Shown: one piece after another, positions 48,641 through 61,900 of the stretch
How the letters are laid out: each line of letters starts with the position of its first letter
How positions within the stretch are numbered: position 1 is the stretch's first letter
From: Ulota crispa
Lineage: Eukaryota > Streptophyta > Bryopsida > Orthotrichales > Orthotrichaceae
Direction: 5' to 3'
Assembly (NCBI GenBank): GCA_963920765.1
Contig: OY987243.1
Location: 26,593,419-26,657,418 of the forward strand
Length of the DNA stretch: 64,000 nucleotides
Notes under the pieces: generated by a model
Seen by the model: the letters and a program-made list of their open reading frames with translations, nothing else
The model's database searches: none
Told to the model about the DNA's origin: nothing
Position numbers and translations under genes: made by a program

Positions 48641-49330
48641 CTAAGGTAAGAGGCTTGAACTCCATTAGGGCAGTAATACCGCTCACCTCCCCAGATGAAC
48701 TCCACTGGTACATGCCCTTATTCATAGCCTTTCAAAAATATACAGTGGGCGTACATTTGATGAAGTGATCCTTTTTAGAGCCCTATGACCTTTCCATTTC
48801 AAAATTTCATAACTAATTCCACATTGCTCTAAAAAATACTCCCTCCGTCCCAAAATGATCTTCCTGTTACACAAAATGTTGTTGATTAGACTCAAAAAGA
48901 ACCATTTTTCAAATTTTTTTGGACCTATGAATAGAGTTTGATGTCCTATTGTTCTGAAATTTTGAGTTCCAAATTAGTTTTCAAAGTGTGGTTTCAAAAT
49001 GCTTGAAAATTGAATTTTTGAGGCATTTTTGAAGAGCACCAGTGGCCACTCACTTGATGGCATGGGATTGGTTAGCATGCCCATGCTTTTGGACTATGTG
49101 CAAGTGTCACTACCTCCTTTCTTTCTCCAACAAGAAGATCATTTTGGGACACTAAATAAAAGTCAACATGAAGATCATTTTGGGATGGAGGGAGTACAAA
49201 ATAACTTGAGTTAGATGCCAATTCCTCTTGTCATCTAGAAAAATTTACTGAAAAATATATCAAGAAGTTCCACCTCCCCAAAATTCAGTTTCAGCTCTTA
49301 GATGGTCGGTTTATGAGCCTCTTACCTTAG
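48641..49330. mobile_element. family-E element, copy E2 (690 bp with nested Stowaway)
   Basis: Left CTAAGGTAAGAGGCTTGAAC, right ATGAGCCTCTTACCTTAG. Read in reverse, its right end matches E3 (61325) for about 90 bases: CATCTAAGAGCT.AA.CTGAATTTTGGG.AGGTG then TTTTCAGTAAATT. Without the Stowaway insert it is about 332 bp, like E3 (about 320 bp). Target duplication unclear. Lies just downstream of the flippase stop, possibly in its 3' UTR or flank. Confidence 0.65.
48839..49194. mobile_element. Stowaway (Tc1/mariner) MITE S1 (356 bp, TA TSD), nested in E2
   Basis: Ends CTCCCTCCGTCCCAAAATGA and the complement TCATTTTGGGATGGAGGGAG, the classic Stowaway terminus, flanked by TA (48837-48838 and 49195-49196). 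No coding capacity. Confidence 0.93.
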
Positions 49331-50121
49331 ATATGTTACAAGTAATGCCAGTTTTGGTTAATTAGTGTCATGCATTTGTAGGATAAGTCAGTGTAGGGAA
49401 GCAACCCATAGAATTAGTTTTTATATCTAGAGATCACCTTGTGTGTTATTGCAGTATCTCATGGTACTAACTATTTTGGACCTGTTTGTCTTTATTTCCA
49501 TAGAGGTCCAAGGGTCTCTCCTTTTTGAATACATATTGAAGATCTATTATGGAATGCTATTTTGAAGTTCGTATGTAGATTTCGGAGTTGAGATTGATTT
49601 TCCTTATGGTTATATCTACTAATACTATCGCTATTAGATTTAAATCTCAAAATTCTTTCCAGATTTGACTTCAAACAAAGTGTTGGTCTATTAGGGGTGT
49701 AACTTGTTGAAAGAGATTTTGGATGTGTTCATTTCGTTGAACATTTTTTGAGTTTTGTTTGGTGTTTTACAAGCTTATTTTAAAGGTCATTTGTGTACTG
49801 GAGATCAACCTAGTGAAATATTCTCATACTTATAGCTTTTGTGGTAAAGTGCATGTTTCTACCAATGTTTAATTTGGTTGTTGCATAATGTAACTACTTT
49901 GTCAAATGGTTTTTAAATAGAATACAATAAATAATGCTTTCAATCGTTGACAATAAAAATGCGTCTACGTCCTTTTTTTGTTTTGCCTCACAAAGGACAC
50001 ACTTTTAATACTTTTGTTAATCTTAACTAGTAGTGTAAGGTGTCATCTTTTCATATTTATAGGATGTTTCTACACCTTTAGCTAATTATGAGCAAAACAT
50101 TTTGCAAATTTTATGCTCTTA

Positions 50122-50505
50122 GAGCATTTGCACCCTTGCATGCAAACTAGAGCTCTCAAAAGCAAGTGTTCAAAGTGCATTCATGGTCATGTGCTTGCTC
50201 GGATCTTTGATGCTATACCCTTGTACTCAACTAGGTACAAGCAAGCACTAAATGCGTATCTCAAAGGACATGTGTTGAGCTTCAATTGTGGGCCTCTTGT
50301 GTTAACCAATAAACAAGTTTCCATTGTCCTAGATTTGGACGCGCTAATGATTCATCAAACCTTGAACGTTTCAGCTTTCAAGCTACAATTGAGCAAGCCT
50401 TGGCTAACACACAACAATTGTGCGTTTGTGGTGAGGTTCACCAAGCGTAGAGGGCACGCCAAGTGCTATTAAGAGCTAGTTTAACATAAAAGGGTGCGGA
50501 TGCTC
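50122..50505. mobile_element. PIF/Harbinger (Tourist-like) MITE (384 bp, TTA TSD)
   Basis: GAGCATTTGCACCCTTGCAT at the left and AAGGGTGCGGATGCTC at the right, flanked by TTA (50119-50121 and 50506-50508). TTA duplication with GAGCATCCGCACCC-type ends is typical of PIF/Harbinger MITEs. A 119-codon frame runs through almost the whole element (50113-50472), crosses its left boundary and resembles no transposase; I treat it as fortuitous. Confidence 0.82.
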
Positions 50506-50802
50506 TTAACCATAGCAAAATTTAAGTGTAGCATGTTTCCATTTTTGATCTCAATGTTCACCAATGATATCCCATCTACATGAATAAGTATGATGTATGT
50601 TATTTCAATTCAAAAAATTTAGTTAGTTTTTTTCTTGTGGCCTTCTTTAATATTGTGGAAATATTTATTCATGTTTCATTAAATATTGATACAAAATTAA
50701 AAACTTGGTACATTGTTGATCATGGTATTAAAAACAATGTATTCATAGTATGTTTTTAGTTATATATAGGTGAAATTTGGGTACCTGTACTAAAGACATG
50801 TA

Positions 50803-51384
50803 CTCCCTCTGTCCCAATATAAAGTTCCAAATTAGGCATAGTTCTTGTCCCACTAAAATGCTCCCTTTTGCTAATTTCAATTCTTGAGAAAGTGTTTGTC
50901 ATGTCCAATGATCTCATGGGGGTATGTTAAGCAATTAAAGAGCATTCCTCTCCTAACAAGCTTGGCCTTGCCCATATGAGGTACCATTGTTGCTACAAAT
51001 CTTTAAATCATCAATAATGAGGAGCTTGCAACATGTACAAATATGGTACTTTTTGCATGGAATTTGGGTGCCCAAACGGCAACATCAAAATTGGAGATTT
51101 TGCACACACTTGGTAGATGGTATATTGATTCTAGAATGCATGTGTCATTATTACAAAAACTAATATAATGAGGAGCCGGCAGCCTTAACAAATTATGCAC
51201 AAATTTGATACTTTTGGCATGGAGTATGGGTGCCTAAATGACAACATAAAAACTTGAAATTTTAGACATATTTAGTAGGTGGTATATTGATTCTAGAATG
51301 CATTAGTCACTAGCATAATGACTAAAAATATAGTTAATTCCTTGTGGAGAAGTTTTTTGGAGCTTTATAATCGGACAGAGGGAG
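50803..51384. mobile_element. Stowaway MITE S2 (582 bp, TA TSD) with internal duplication
   Basis: CTCCCTCTGTCCCAATATAA and the complement TTATAATCGGACAGAGGGAG, flanked by TA (50801-50802, 51385-51386). Two similar internal segments (about 51008-51150 and 51157-51300) both read AATGAGGAGC..GCAC-type start, TTTTTGCATGGA, TGGGTGCC.AAA, GGTATATTGATTCTAGAATG, an old tandem duplication that accounts for its unusual length. Confidence 0.88.
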
Positions 51385-52155
51385 TATCTACTTACCTTGA
51401 AAAACCAAGTGATTCATTTTGGACCTTCCTCATTCTTGTAAAATGTAAATACGCTTGTGCTTATTCACAAAGTTCAAATTCAGCCATCCAAACTTTACAA
51501 GATTTTTGTAACACTTTCCCAACATTTATGTGATTTGGATTTTTAAATCTTCTCTTTGTGCATACTTTCCAATTTAAAAGTGAATCAAAATGCTCCACCT
51601 CAAGAACCAACTTTTGCATTCAACAAATGATCTTCCAAACGTGACTTTAAAAAACATGCAACCTAACAATCCTTGAAAACCACTATGGTTAAAGATTTTT
51701 CATTACTCATAGCAAACACAAAACTTTGAGAATCACTAGTACTCAATTACAATTAAATTGAGATGGCCATTTTGATTTGATTTTCTTGATGCACATTAGT
51801 CAAAAATGTAGATTCAACTTTGAACAAATAATTAAGAAATGACATTCCACTACTTATTTTTAAAAAGCTTTAAGAAGTGCTTCTTGTAGTTGTATTTTAT
51901 AATAAAAAAAAAGGCATTTTGAAAATCTAAACTATCTCAAAAGGCAAGGATGAAGTATGCACGAATATCAATATTTGAAAATATGATAACAATGCACTAC
52001 AATGTTTGTATCAAACCCTTTCATAAGTTTATAAGTAGATACATAGTTGACGTTGGTTTTGACATTGCCTTGAACACTAGATCTAGATCTTTTGTGGTTA
52101 CAACAGTTTTGAAAACAAAGGTAGATTTTTTATTTTACTAAAAGCATTGAAACAA

Positions 52156-52466
52156 GGGAAAACTTCATGGATACCCCTGATATTTGCAATAATTTCATAG
52201 ATACCCTGCTTTTTCAGAAATTTCACAGATACCCTTGGACCAAAATTTTAAGCACTTCTTTTGTTGTGCATGTCACTTTCCTTCTCCCTTTGTGCGCACA
52301 CTACTTCTGTTTTGTTATGTGTGCGCACAAGGAAGAACAAAAGTGGCATGCACAACAAAAATTAATCATTGAAATTTTTGGTCCAAGGGTATTTGTAAAA
52401 TTTCTGAAAAAGCAGGGGTGTCTATGAAATTATTGCAAACTTCAAGGGTATCCATGAAGTTTTCCC
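52156..52466. mobile_element. Mutator-like fold-back MITE, copy B2 (311 bp, perfect 9-bp TSD)
   Basis: GGGAAAACTTCATGGATACC to GGTATCCATGAAGTTTTCCC, with arms pairing across nearly the whole length. Flanked by TTGAAACAA on both sides (52147-52155, 52467-52475), a perfect 9-bp duplication. The centre carries CACTTTCCTTCTCCCTTTGT and GCGCACA words common to B1, B4 and B5. Confidence 0.9.
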
Positions 52467-52964
52467 TTGAAACAAACCATTTTAATTTTGAGTGTGATCC
52501 TCATCAATGATATAAAAATTCATGATAGATGATCCTAATAGTTAAGTTTCTCTCAAATTTTAATTTTCTTGAATTTTGTCACTCCTATCCAAAAGTTAAT
52601 GTCAGGCTAATTTCACAACTTCATTCAAGCAAAATTCTTTTGGTATTAAAGGATATGTCAAGTCTAAAAATGTAATATAGAACATAAAGTTGGGAAAAAA
52701 ATCTAGGATCGTGATACAATCAATAGATTTTTATTTTTAGTTGTTTAGAAACAATGCTAATAATTGTAAACTTGTGAGGCTACAACACTTTTCTATGCTA
52801 AAAGAATGGAATATTATGAGAAAATTGCAACTATAGATCATATACACAAAATTTACAAATGTCTATAAATACTTCTTGTTAAAGAATGAAATTCTGAATA
52901 TGTATTTTACAAGAATTCTATTAGAAAATTTAACCATACAGCCATGTTTATTTGAAGGATACAT

Positions 52965-55900
52965 CTATGTCACTTCACGTAGTTCTTCTAATACTTTGCT
53001 CAATTGTTCCACCTGATACAAATAATACATTTAATCGCGTATTAATTAGGGTAAAATAGAATTCGAATTTCTTTGCAATGTGAGAATTTTTCAAGTGTAC
53101 TTCTTAAATTAAATTAAACTCTTCTAGCTTACTTAGTTCATCTAAGAATTTTACTTTTAGTATTTCTTGAATATGTAAAATTCTCTTCATTTGACATGCC
53201 TTATGGTGACGTAAATTGTCATTTAATCTTCATTCCTATTTTCTTTCCATCCAAAGCTATCATTCCACAAGCATTTATATTACATTTTACTCATAATATC
53301 AGTAGTCAAAAAACAACTCCACAATGATTGTAAACTTTGTCCACAATGATTCTGATGAATGATTGTGGATAGTTTTTTCTAGTTCGTGGATCTACTGGTG
53401 TACTCCAATACAAACAATTATTTATAATAAATATGAGACATGATTGCCAAATCAAATTGCAAAACATATATATTGACCTTTGCTGAGGAGATTATTTTTT
53501 GAGTTTCTAGAGCCACATCTTGGGAATGTAGTTTGGCTTCAACTTCTAGAACCTTGTTTTTCAAATCTTCTATCAGAATATCCTTTTGGATTAAAGCAGC
53601 GTTTGTCTTTTGCTCTTTAGCCTGCAATTTGCTTACCATCCAAATAAATTAAGTACTGAAAACAATCGTTTGGTAAAAAGAAAAGATGTTTTGGTATTTG
53701 AATTCTTTTTTGTCTTCTATAAGTTTCAGTTATTCATATTCCCTTTGTCCTTCTGAAAAGCTCCAAATCAATCATATTTCTTGTACCACTAAAAAGATCC
53801 CTTTTGCTAATTTCAAACGAATGCCATGTTCAATGATCTCATAGGGGCAAGTTAATTGATTAGAGAGCATTCCTCTCCTAGTAAGCTTGGCTTTGTCCAT
53901 ATGAGGTACTATTGTAGCTACTTATTTTTAAATCATCAATAATGAGGAGCTGCAGCATGCACAAATATGATACTTTTTGCATGGGATTTGGGTGCCTAAA
54001 TGGCAAAATCAAAACTGGAGATTTTGTATACATTTGATAGATGGGTATATCAATTCTAGAATGCATGTGTCACTAGCACAAAGACTAAAAACACAGTTAA
54101 TCTTTTGCAAGGAAGCTATTTGGACGTTTTTAGAGGAACAAAGGCAGTACATTTCACTCCTCCATGAAGATGTGGTATATGCAAATCTTAATATCTTTTT
54201 CCATTATGATAGCTTTTACAAAAAAAGAAATATAATGAAATAAGTTCTTGGCTTGAAGTATTTTGGTTTCATTATCTTAAGAAAAATATTCAAATCCAAG
54301 CAGAATTCATTTTATTGACAGTCCTATCTTTCTAAGTCAGCACTTTAAAGTTGCAATGGTATCTTAACCCCTAAAGGACCAAGCCCTTTTTTTGCCGAAA
54401 TCACTAAAAACTGTCATTTTTAGGAGGCTTAGAAAAAAGGGATTTTATGTTTTGTTTTTGGGAAATCCAATTATAGGATCTTGCCCTAAATTGGAAGAGG
54501 TACTTGTGGGAAAAAAATCAGCTCATTCCAAATGGAGAGGAGTGAGATATTTACATCTAAAGTGAAAAATAAGTTTTTTTTCATGCTGCTCAAAAATTTC
54601 AGAAGCCTTTGACCACTCTTATAATAAAAAAATTGCTCTACCCAAAGTTGTGCTTTATTTTTTCCATGTAGGAGATCAAGTTAGGTATGTGTGGGAGAAT
54701 TTTTAAATCAATTGGAACTTTACAAGACATGGGAAAAATAGTAAGTAAAAAGAAGTAGAGAATGGGTCAAAACACTAAATTGTTAACAATTTCATTATTG
54801 AAATGAAAAAATACAAATCCCAATGGTTATAATGTTGTGATATACAATCTCCTTCCTTTGGTTTATTTTATTTTTCCAAAATATTGAAAATTGAGTAAAA
54901 TAAAGGACTTCAAAGTTTATTTTAAGGTAGAGATTCCATAACTGCCTGCAAACAAAAACTCTTCATGACTTTCATGTCATTGATTGAAATTGAACAATTC
55001 AAAGCTTCTCATGAATAATAAAATCTAGAACCAATTTCAAATTTGTGTTTAAAAAAAAGTAATTTCTAGAGAAGTTTTTGGGTTGCCCAGACGGGCAGCC
55101 CTCCCCAAATTTTCACAAATCCATGCATAACTTCTTTGTCAAATGTCGGAATGAAGAAAAAATTAAATGCCCATGTAGATCTTTGAATTCCCCACCTTCA
55201 ATAAAAGTTTCAAAAAATCACACAAAGTAGGTTAGCCATAGGTACATGCCTGAAGTCTAGCTCGTCCCCTGAAGGGACAATGGTCCTTTAGGGGTTAACT
55301 TGCTAGTAACACCATATTAGGTAAATTGGAAAAAAAGAGTGTCCCAATTTGTACTTCACCTACATCTGAGAAGGTCACCCAAAACTAGATTTGAAGGTAT
55401 TAGATTTAATCTGAGCCACTAAGATTTTTTCCCTAACAAATTCCTCCTCTTAGGTGAAGACACGTGTACAAAAAAAACACTAAGCTCAATTATACATGAT
55501 CATGTACAACCTGCAAAAGTCCCAAAATGTACCCTTTTTTCCAATTTACCTAATATGCCTAATATGATGTTTAGAGCCATAGTTCAAAAAAAAAAAATTT
55601 GAATATCATGATATTAACTTGGAAACCTTCATCTCAAATTTTGTGTAGAAACAAGCCGCCTCTATGGAGTAGTGTAAATTCCATACAAAAGCTCAAATGC
55701 CATGTCTAACTAAATTCGAAAAATTCAAAAACTATAAATAAAAATCAATTATAATATTTTAACATATGTTTGTAAAACGTCGAGAGATATTCCTTTTTTT
55801 TCTTATGTATATAGAGATATTTAGATGTTTTGCCAAAATACTGGGAAATCTTTAAATTCTATGCAGAGTCCAAATTTAATGGAAAATCCAAAAAAACTGC

Positions 55901-58900
55901 AATTACATTCGTAGTCCGACTTTGGTTGAATGGGGCGTTTAATTAATAAATACAAATAGGCCCTTTTCCCCTTGTTGGTTTAATAGAAGTTGGAAGTTTA
56001 AATACAAGCAAAATTACCTCTATTGATTTTGTTGATTCAAAATGAGCTTGCATTGCAGAAGCAGTAGCCGCTTCTGCATCTTCTAACTTCTGTCAAGAGT
56101 ACAACAACAAATCCAAAAATGTCATTATTTTATATAAATCAAACAATCTCAAGTATTTGTCATGTTTTTTTTTTAAATTTTTTTATTCAACAACAATGTA
56201 TAGTGCATTTCCTCATAATTTTTATTCATTGAAAGGGCTAATCACATTAGTCATTGCCAACTTTTGTTAATCTAAAACATCTCTCTCAGTCTCAATTTTA
56301 GTTTTCTTAATATGAATACAAGTTAAATTTGTACAAATGAAGCCTATGACATTCATGGAATTGTTGTTGAGTCCAACAATTCTATTACAACTTAATCATA
56401 ATTTCCTCTATTACAACTACAATAGTTCATGAGTCATATTTAACTAAATATGAACTATTTATGTATTTTTGGACTTTGAGAAAAGGATTTAGACTATTCA
56501 AAGGATTGGGGTATCTCTGAATGTATATGTAAATTAAGACAACGCATTATGAAATATTTTAATTTAGGCAAAATAGTAAGAAAATTGTCAATGCTTACAT
56601 TCCAAAATTTCAATAAGAGATCTCTAGTTAGTTTGAAAAAAAAGGTCGAATATGGCAATTATACTATGATGGGAACAAATAATCAACTACATAAACACAA
56701 CACATTTAACTAGTTATAAATTAGTTACATAGTCATAAACTTTCCATATCCCTAAACATAAACAACTCTCAATATTTTGCATATTTTCCCCAAAGAACTA
56801 CATGTTTTCTAATTTGAACATATCTCATAAATGTTTTACAAACCAAAGCATCTTTAAGACTATGATTTACAGATTTTGAATAGTGCAAAAAAACTAGAAG
56901 GATACATATAACAAACAGGTTTAAATAAAATACTTAATTAAGAAATCGAACCTTTTGTATGGCTGTAACTTTAGCCAGCGCATCATTTCTTTCATTTATG
57001 ATGTTTTTTTCTCTGCCTTCGTATAAAGTCTTTATACCATTGATTTCCTCATCCACATGCCTATCATTCATACATTGTTGTACAGTTTAAACAGAGTCCC
57101 TTGAGTTTTTAAGACCTTATGATTGTATCAATATCAAGAATTATATGGTTTTCAATTAAGCTATATGAACAAAGTAGAAATAAGATCATCAATCCTTACT
57201 TAGTAATGCTCTATGTTTTCTTATTACATAAATGAATGTAATATAGAACATAAGATTTACTTCTAAATTATAAGTAGATTTGATTAATATTGCCTTTGGA
57301 TCAACATTGCTAATACTAATTATTCATATGGACCAAAGGAAAAGTATACAGCTTATGAAAATAACTCAAAGTAAAATTCAAATGATATGCATTGATATTT
57401 GAAGCATGGTTAATTTGGTATCATAGACGACTCTAGTTCACGCTATATTTCAAATTCAATTGAATTCTCAAAATCTAATTGATTGAGAAGTTTAAGATTG
57501 GGATTCATAGCTTTACATTCTATCCCAAGTTCCAAAGCTTGCTTCACTAACAAAATGTATACATAATGACTTTTTTTTGGGAAATTTTGGTACCTAGAAA
57601 GCGGAATCAGTGTGCTCTTAGCTACGGATCTACCAAAATTGATATTGAGTGGGGAGTCAATACGGTCAATTTTATAAAATTGGTGATATGCCAATGATTT
57701 GGCACGATTCAAGCCCCATGGCCTAAACTTAAAATCTAAAAAGGACCTACTTTGTGAACTAGAATTAGATTTTTGTGAAAGTATATGCCACAACTTTTGA
57801 AGGGTCAATACACTAAATTATATAAAAATGACTTTCAAGCCCTTAAAACATGTTTGCTCAAAGAATTTAGATAAAACTATAGTGTTCTCTTTTGCCATGT
57901 ACAATCCAATAAAATTGACAACAAGCCACACTGCAAACTTGAAAAATGGTGAAGCTATACATCTCAATTTTTGAGTATTTAACCTCTCACCAAATAGATT
58001 TTGAGAATTTAATAGAATTTGGGACATATGGGTATTGGGTAACAATAGTAACACAATGTTGTTACAAAGTTTTGTAAAGTTTAGACCACATACAATGTCA
58101 AAATGTTCAAAAATGACTTCGCTAAGTTTGGGATATGACAATGCAAACCTTAGCATCAAATCCACATTGTTAACTTTTTCTTGAAGAAATTTGCAAGCTT
58201 GCTCTGCTCCATGTTTTGCAGCCTTTGAGATCATGAGTTCTTCTTCCATCTCTGAAATGATATTCTCTTGCAAAGTCATTTCATTACATAATTCACTTTT
58301 CTGCAAACAACAAACACAAAAATAATGAGACCCTTAGAGAATAGATTTTTCTTTATAAAACCTCTATCCTTGGGGTATTACATCAGAAAAAGCTATATAT
58401 AAACAAGAAAAAAAAACTCAATATTGTATATAATATTTATATAAATATAAGAAAGTCACTTTTTTTCAAAAAATAATTCAATTGGCTTGAAGCCTTGCAC
58501 CTCTTATAGCTTTTCGATTCACTACTCAAATTCCATTCTTTGGTTTCACCAAAATTTTCAAAGTTGGTCTGTGTAACTAATATATCAGATCTTGGGCTTC
58601 ACCCAAGTTCAGAAGAAGTATATCTACATGTGCTGTTAAGGAAATTTGCTCAATGATTTATCAACATACTTTACATATTTTGAAACCATATGCATGCAAA
58701 CTTTCGGTAATGACAAGGAAGGGTGTTGTCTCTCATTTACCTGATCCACTTCATACTCTAGTCGTTGAATCAAATCGGACTCAAGTGCTTTGATATTTGC
58801 CTCCGACACACAAGCTGAATCTCTGGCCTCAATAAGCTCATCTTTTAACTGCTGAATAATGGCCTCTTGGCGTTCACAAACTTCAGACTTTACCTGTAGC

Positions 58901-61900
58901 CAGTGTGTCAAATTCATTCCACAAATAAATAAAAACATCAATGGTAAATCTGAAAGAAAAGTTGAATTCCCATAAAGTAATTTCTACTTCTACTTTTGAA
59001 GTGTTTTTCTTTTCAAATCTAAGAAATTTAGATGTACTGCCTTGTAAGCTTAATATTCTTTAGCGAATTAAAGCTGTAAAAATTGAATGGAAACCGTCCT
59101 AAATTTATGGGTTGGATTGTTTGGGATAAGAAGATATTCATAACAAAGAGAATCAAAATCAGATAAAAACCAACCCAACTTTCACCGCTGCATGTTAGAT
59201 TGAATTACAAAAGGATATGTTAAACTTAGATATTGCTGCAGCACTAATCATGGTTGTCACATTGGATTGCCCGTCCGTTTGCTTGCTCGTACGCTCAAAG
59301 TGTGTGATTGAGCTCATGGTTAGTCCAATGTAGGCAACTCATAGTTGACATCAAAAAGTGGCAAAAAATGATAAAAAAAACCAACTTTGTACATGTTGGT
59401 GACATTCAATATTGCCAACATGAAGTCAAAACGTGGATTGAAAGCCATATCAAGTACTAAAAATGAAAAATAATAACTTGATTCTTCACGAGGGCAGACA
59501 CGTCCGTACGTTTGTGTTGTTTGTTTTATGCGTCTGCCTGTGCTGTCCAACAGCCAAATCTTGCCCAAAGTAACAATCTTGTGCATCATTATTTTGAAAA
59601 TGACGAAGATGAAAAATTTATGGCAAGATGAGTACCTCAAGAAAGTTATGAGTTTCTTGGACCTTATGCATCAATGAAGAAGCTCTTTCAGCTAGGCCCT
59701 CATTCTCAAGTAGTAGAGATGAAACCCGGGCGCTAGATGCTTCTTCTATAGATCGACGTTCCCTTTCTGCATTGCTTTTTACATTTGCAAGTTCCCATCT
59801 CAAGGCATCAGCTTCTATTGCTTTTTGTTCTGTTGTACTATTCCTTTCCTGCAATTGCAGTATTTTTGCTTGAAGGCGTTCAACTTCCTCCTGAAGGGCC
59901 TGCAGAGTATATTGACACATAAGTAGATAGGTGGAAACGTCATATTTGTTAATTTGGGAAGAAACCCTGATTTTGGGAGTTTAAGGTGACCACCTTAACC
60001 CTAAAGGATGTTGCCTACCAAAAGTGTTGTTTGTATTTGTACACAAACCATTTAGTACTTAAAGAAATGACTATGTGACAAATGTTAAAAATTCCCCAAG
60101 AAATCCTAGTTGACAAGTAGTATGTCTATGACTTGGCTTGAAACTTATAACTCCAATGGGGTTCATGTGCTATCCAAATACCCCATCTATACACAACTTG
60201 GGAGTCCGTATACAAAACAACAACATTCTTTAGGGGTTGAACTGAGTTCTAGGTGTAAGGTGAGTATAACTTGGGAATCGGGTTTTCCCAATTTAATGAA
60301 TATAGCCTTTGGAGAACTTATTGCCAAGTCTAGTGTTCCTTTCGAAAAAACAAAAAGAGAAGCCCTAAATGTTTTTTCTTGAATACATTCTGTTTGATAA
60401 TGGTTGCAAGCTAACTATCCCTAGTCCAAGTTTGTGAGGTATAAGAGAAAACAACTTACAAAGCATAACTTATAAAGGCATTTGCAAATAAATCGTTTAA
60501 CTACTATCCAAATTCTAGGACTTTAGTGTTGCATTACTTCAAGTGCAAAACATCAGTTTTCTTCTATGACGGTCTTAGAACAATGTGTACAACTATGTCT
60601 CTTGGAAACTTGGGAATTACATCATTATTATATTCATAAAAGGAAGAAGCTTTTAGCCTTTTATAGTACATGACTTTATTAAGAGCTGATCTGGATGCAA
60701 TAGAGGCTATGCTACAGGTGAATACAATGTCAAATGAAAATTATTCATCTGATAATTGATCTTGACTTCTTGAAAACAATCTTACAAGTAATAAAACAAA
60801 GTAAACATTTCAACTGCAAATTTTGTATGATGAACTAGCAGTTGCAGAGATTTGTACAAACTTCTTACATGTTTGCTAGCGGAAACGTTGTCCATTTCAG
60901 ATTGCATTGATTCTGACCTCTTTTTCTGCAACCACGTGAACAAAAGTACAAATAAAACAGGGAAGTTTGAATAGTTTGGTAATAGTGTTGTTTGAACGAG
61001 AATTGGAAAGAAAAAATACATAGAAAGTCCAGCTGTAGCAACACATAGAGAATGACCAACCTGAGCAGAAACAACAAAAGACAATTCCGTAATAAGCTCT
61101 TTAGCTCCTTTCTCCTGTATGAAGATAATCACACATGGGATGAGTAAAGCCATGCATATCAGCATATTACAAAGAAACTAACAATGCACGCTATGCACTA
61201 TTTCTCCAAACAAACAACTGATTAAGCTTTCATGCATGGACCATCATAAATAAAGTTGACATGTATATTGATATTCTTTTTTCTCGCTCTGATTTTAAGC
61301 ATAAAATATCTTCAAAATTCATGGCTAAGGTAGGAGGCTCGTGAATGGAGCATCTAAGGGCTCAAGCTGAATTTTGGGTAGGTGAAATTTCTTAAAATAT
61401 TTTCAGTAAATTCATTGAAAGACAAGAAGAATTAGCATCTAATCCATATTGTTTCATAGTTTTTGGAACTTTGTGGAATTAATTATAAAGTTTTGAAGTG
61501 GAAAGACCATAGGACTCTGAAATGGAGCACCTCCTTAAATGTACATTGCACATACATTGCTAAAGGACTATGAAAAACAACATCTACAAAATGTGTACAT
61601 TTGAGGAGGTGCTCCATTTTAGAGCCTTAGAGCCTCCTACCTTATATACATCGGGAATGGATCCCTCTAATTGCAAGCTGAATCAAATAAAATTTATAAT
61701 AGATTCAATTCAAAAATACATAAGTTTTATGGTAGATGTGACCTTTTCGATGACTGCTCCCAATGTATTCCCTATTTCCATCATTTTCCCAATCATAATA
61801 TCCCGTAGCTTGCTCACACTTGATTGTGCCCTTGCATTCCCTGTGAATTCATCAACAATTTAATTTTTTTTGTTAGAATAATGGATGTCAATGAAATTTG

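Noticed and set aside
50113-50472. 119-codon plus-strand frame as a gene
   Set aside because: It lies within a PIF/Harbinger-type MITE, starts just outside its left end, and matches no known domain.
57443-58306. 121- and 162-codon minus-strand frames as intact coding units
   Set aside because: Only 58149-58300 fits the phase-consistent exon chain; the rest is intron read-through with loss of coiled-coil character.
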